Shown here: positions 5,829 through 7,688 of the stretch, in pieces
Layout: every line of letters starts with the position of its first letter
How positions within the stretch are numbered: position 1 is the stretch's first letter
From: Lutispora sp.
GTDB taxonomy: Bacteria; Bacillota; Clostridia; Lutisporales; Lutisporaceae
NCBI GenBank assembly: GCA_030834765.1
Contig: JAUQXG010000081.1
Location: 1 to 7,688 of the forward strand
Reading direction: 5' to 3'
Length of the DNA: 7,688 nucleotides
Notes under the pieces: generated by a model
What the model was told of the DNA's origin: nothing
The model's database searches: none
Seen by the model: the letters and a program-made list of their open reading frames with translations, nothing else
Program-made: the position numbers and the translations under genes

Positions 5829-6592
5829 TAAATCAACTCCTTTAACAAGTTTTTCATAGTAAATAAGCCTTTTTCTTTATTATAAATGAATTTTACTGCT
5901 TCTAGTGCACCTTTTGCAAATATAATTCTAGATAAGGCTGTATGTTTAATCTCAATTATTTCATCAAGTCCAGCAAAAATAATTGAATGTTCACCTGGTA
6001 TACTTCCACCTCTTAAAGAGTGAATGCCTATGTCATTTTTATTTCTTTTTTCTGTATGTATACTTCTATCATAAACATAATTCATAGTATCATTTAAAGC
6101 ATTATTGATTTCATCTGCAAGCATAAGCGCTGTGCCGCTAGGTGCATCTTTTTTTTCATTATGATGCTTTTCGATTATTTCTATATCGAAGTTACTATGT
6201 AATGTTTTTGCAGTTTCTGAAACCAAGTTCATAATAAGATTTATTCCGATAGACATGTTAGCAGAAACAAAAATAGGAATATTCTCTGATGCCTGTTTCA
6301 AAATTTCATTATCCAAAGGTGACAGCCCCGTAGTCGCCACCACAAGGGCTGTCTTTTTATTCACACAAAAATTTAATAAATCTTGTAAAGCTGATGGGTG
6401 TGAAAAGTCAATGGTTACATCTACTTCTTCCTTTATATTTTCAAAAGAAGGATAAACTGGATAACTATTTTTGAATTTCTTAGGATTTCTATCTACTCCT
6501 GCTATAATTCGAATATAATCTAATTCTTCTATCAAATCTGATAGAGTTTGGCCCATCTTCCCGTTACATCCGTTCATTAGTACATTTATCAA
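5828..6592 (-). CDS. dapB: 4-hydroxy-tetrahydrodipicolinate reductase
   Basis: DapB reduces the product of DapA with NAD(P)H to give tetrahydrodipicolinate, the substrate of DapH. The 254-aa protein has the N-terminal nucleotide-binding motif GCNGKMG (8-14), followed by FSHPSA (63-68) and ATTGL (86-90). The catalytic block [15 protein letters not shown] (141-155) holds the His pair, the Lys and the substrate-binding [12 protein letters not shown] (193-202) and the C-terminal region complete the fold. It starts at TTG (6590-6592), 7 bases after AGGAGG; that ribosome site is also the last two Arg codons of dapA. The gap to dapA is 4 bp, and its stop overlaps the dapH start. Length is slightly below the E. 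coli enzyme, normal for Firmicutes. Confidence 0.95.
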   Translation of the reverse strand: MINVLMNGCNGKMGQTLSDLIEELDYIRIIAGVDRNPKKFKNSYPVYPSFENIKEEVDVTIDFSHPSALQDLLNFCVNKKTALVVATTGLSPLDNEILKQASENIPIFVSANMSIGINLIMNLVSETAKTLHSNFDIEIIEKHHNEKKDAPSGTALMLADEINNALNDTMNYVYDRSIHTEKRNKNDIGIHSLRGGSIPGEHSIIFAGLDEIIEIKHTALSRIIFAKGALEAVKFIYNKEKGLFTMKNLLKELI

Positions 6593-6596
6593 ACCT

Positions 6597-7484
6597 TTAC
6601 CTCCTAAGTTTAAACCCGTAATCTATGAGAGTCTTCTTTAAATAATCAAGGTTCTTATCCGACATTGTAGTCAATGGAAGTCTCAATTCGCCCATATCAT
6701 AGCCAATCAAGTTCATGGCAGTCTTGACTGGAATCGGATTCACTTCACAAAAAAGTGCATCGTTTAGGGGTTTAATCTTAAATTGAAGCTCTTTAGCTTT
6801 GCTAATGTTACCATTTAGGTATTCATTGACCATATCATGCATTTCTTTTGGAGCAATATTGGCCACTACAGATATTACACCAATCCCTCCTAATGACAGC
6901 AAAGGTACAACTTGATCGTCATTTCCAGAGTACATAAAAAACTCGTCATTGCAAAACATACCTATTTCTAATACTTGACTAATGTTTCCGCTTGCTTCTT
7001 TTATAGCAGCAATGTTTTTATGATTTGAAAGAACTTTAACTGTTTCTGGATTTGTGTTTAAACCAGTTCTGCCAGGAACATTGTATATGATAACTGGAAT
7101 ATTTATAGAATCGGCTATGGCTGTATAATGGGCAATTAAACCTTTTTGTGTTGTTTTATTATAATATGGGGTTACGCATAAAACTGCACTGCAGCCCACA
7201 CTTTCTGCATATTTTGAAAGCTCAATAGAATGCTTGGTATTATTACTTCCTGTTCCTGCAATTACAGGGATTTTTCCAGCAGCTATTTCAACAGAAAATT
7301 TAAATGCAGATTTCTTTTCTTCATCTGACATTGTAGATGCTTCACCAGTAGTACCACAAATGATTATAGCATCAGTACCCTGTTCAATATGCCATTGTAT
7401 GAGGTCTTCCAAAACTTTAAAGTTTATTTCATCATTCTTAAATGGTGTAACAAGTGCAACTCCTGAGCCTTTAAATAAAGCCAT
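6597..7484 (-). CDS. dapA: 4-hydroxy-tetrahydrodipicolinate synthase
   Basis: DapA condenses pyruvate with aspartate semialdehyde, the committed step of diaminopimelate, lysine and dipicolinate synthesis. The 295-aa TIM-barrel protein carries all expected residues: GTTGE (44-48, Thr45), TPYYNK (105-110, Tyr108), Tyr134 and Arg139 in YNVPGRT (134-140), and the Schiff-base Lys162 in IKEAS (161-165). These are each one position after the E. coli numbering. The ATG follows GGGAGG at good spacing. It is 13 bp downstream of asd, which makes its substrate, and 4 bp upstream of dapB. The final codons AGG-AGG-TAA double as the dapB ribosome site. In a spore former this step also feeds dipicolinic acid of the spore core, but nothing here shows sporulation control. 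Confidence 0.97.
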   Translation of the reverse strand: MALFKGSGVALVTPFKNDEINFKVLEDLIQWHIEQGTDAIIICGTTGEASTMSDEEKKSAFKFSVEIAAGKIPVIAGTGSNNTKHSIELSKYAESVGCSAVLCVTPYYNKTTQKGLIAHYTAIADSINIPVIIYNVPGRTGLNTNPETVKVLSNHKNIAAIKEASGNISQVLEIGMFCNDEFFMYSGNDDQVVPLLSLGGIGVISVVANIAPKEMHDMVNEYLNGNISKAKELQFKIKPLNDALFCEVNPIPVKTAMNLIGYDMGELRLPLTTMSDKNLDYLKKTLIDYGFKLRR

Positions 7485-7497
7485 TCATAAACCTCCC

Positions 7498-7688
7498 TTA
7501 TAAATTCTTTAAAACAAGTTCTGCTATCTGTACGGCATTTGTAGCCGCACCTTTACGAATATTGTCTGCCACAACCCACATATTAATTCCATAGTCAACT
7601 GATTGATCTCTTCTAACTCTTCCTATAAACACTTCATCTTTCCCAGCAGCATCCAAAGCCAATGGATAAATGTTTTTTGAAACATCAT
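7498..7688 (-). CDS. asd: Aspartate-semialdehyde dehydrogenase, C-terminal 62 residues (continues off the right edge)
   Basis: Asd reduces aspartyl phosphate to aspartate semialdehyde, the substrate of DapA. Only the C-terminus is in the window. Read on the minus strand it gives IYPLALDAAGKDEVFIGRVR, then the strongly conserved end with WVVADNIRKGAA and TNAVQIAELVLKNL, before a TAA at 7498-7500. These are signature sequences of the Asd C-terminal domain. It is the most upstream visible gene of the operon, 13 bp before dapA; the promoter and any lysine-responsive leader lie beyond the window. Confidence 0.93.
   Translation of the reverse strand, partial: DVSKNIYPLALDAAGKDEVFIGRVRRDQSVDYGINMWVVADNIRKGAATNAVQIAELVLKNL

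Noticed and set aside
5281..5859. Plus-strand ORF of 192 codons opposite dapH
   Set aside because: It lies wholly antisense to dapH and the end of dapB, has no family signature, and its low-complexity composition is what the reverse of beta-helix repeats gives. The plus-strand ORFs at 5379, 6255 and 7234 and the minus-strand ones at 457 and 3735 are likewise shadows.
1..7688. tRNA, rRNA, CRISPR array, insertion-sequence transposase, or lysine riboswitch
   Set aside because: No cloverleaf or rRNA-like sequence, no regularly spaced repeats, and no transposase frame other than the recombinase were seen. The dap operon's leader is outside the window.

Overview
The window is AT-rich DNA with short spacers, TTG as well as ATG starts, strong GGAGG-type ribosome sites, and clostridial-looking proteins (an acetyl-branch DapH, a YitT protein, a sporulation-type polysaccharide deacetylase remnant). 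It most likely comes from a low-GC, spore-forming Firmicute of the class Clostridia. Genus cannot be read from the sequence.

Left edge (1-1318): the C-terminal two thirds of a large serine recombinase run toward, and stop 18 bp before, a headless 3' fragment of a NodB-type polysaccharide deacetylase. The deacetylase frame opens exactly inside conserved catalytic motif 3 (SPFGDYNNK) and is closed by a stop codon just upstream. The simplest reading is that a serine-recombinase element (prophage, or a skin-like intervening element) sits inside the deacetylase gene and this is its right-hand junction. The rest of the element, and the 5' half of the gene, would lie off the left edge.

Centre (1319-5114): a 52-codon unrecognised ORF ends in a strong hairpin terminator. 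Next come a MurE-like Mur ligase whose active-site motifs are mostly eroded, a two-OB-fold SSB-like protein, and a YitT-family membrane protein. All are on the + strand, each behind its own leader. Those leaders contain inverted repeats: 1660-1710, 3237-3261 and 4146-4161. The YitT gene ends in a perfect 18-bp hairpin terminator that also serves the genes converging from the right.

Right (5112-7688): a tightly packed minus-strand lysine/diaminopimelate operon, asd (partial) - dapA - dapB - dapH. It converts aspartate semialdehyde to tetrahydrodipicolinate and then into the N-acetyl branch of meso-DAP synthesis. The dapB and dapH ribosome sites lie inside the last codons of the gene before them. 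The operon's promoter and any lysine riboswitch are outside the window.

The main point of interest is the recombinase/deacetylase junction. Secondary points are the decayed Mur ligase, its SSB-like neighbour, the operator-like palindromes and the small ORF.
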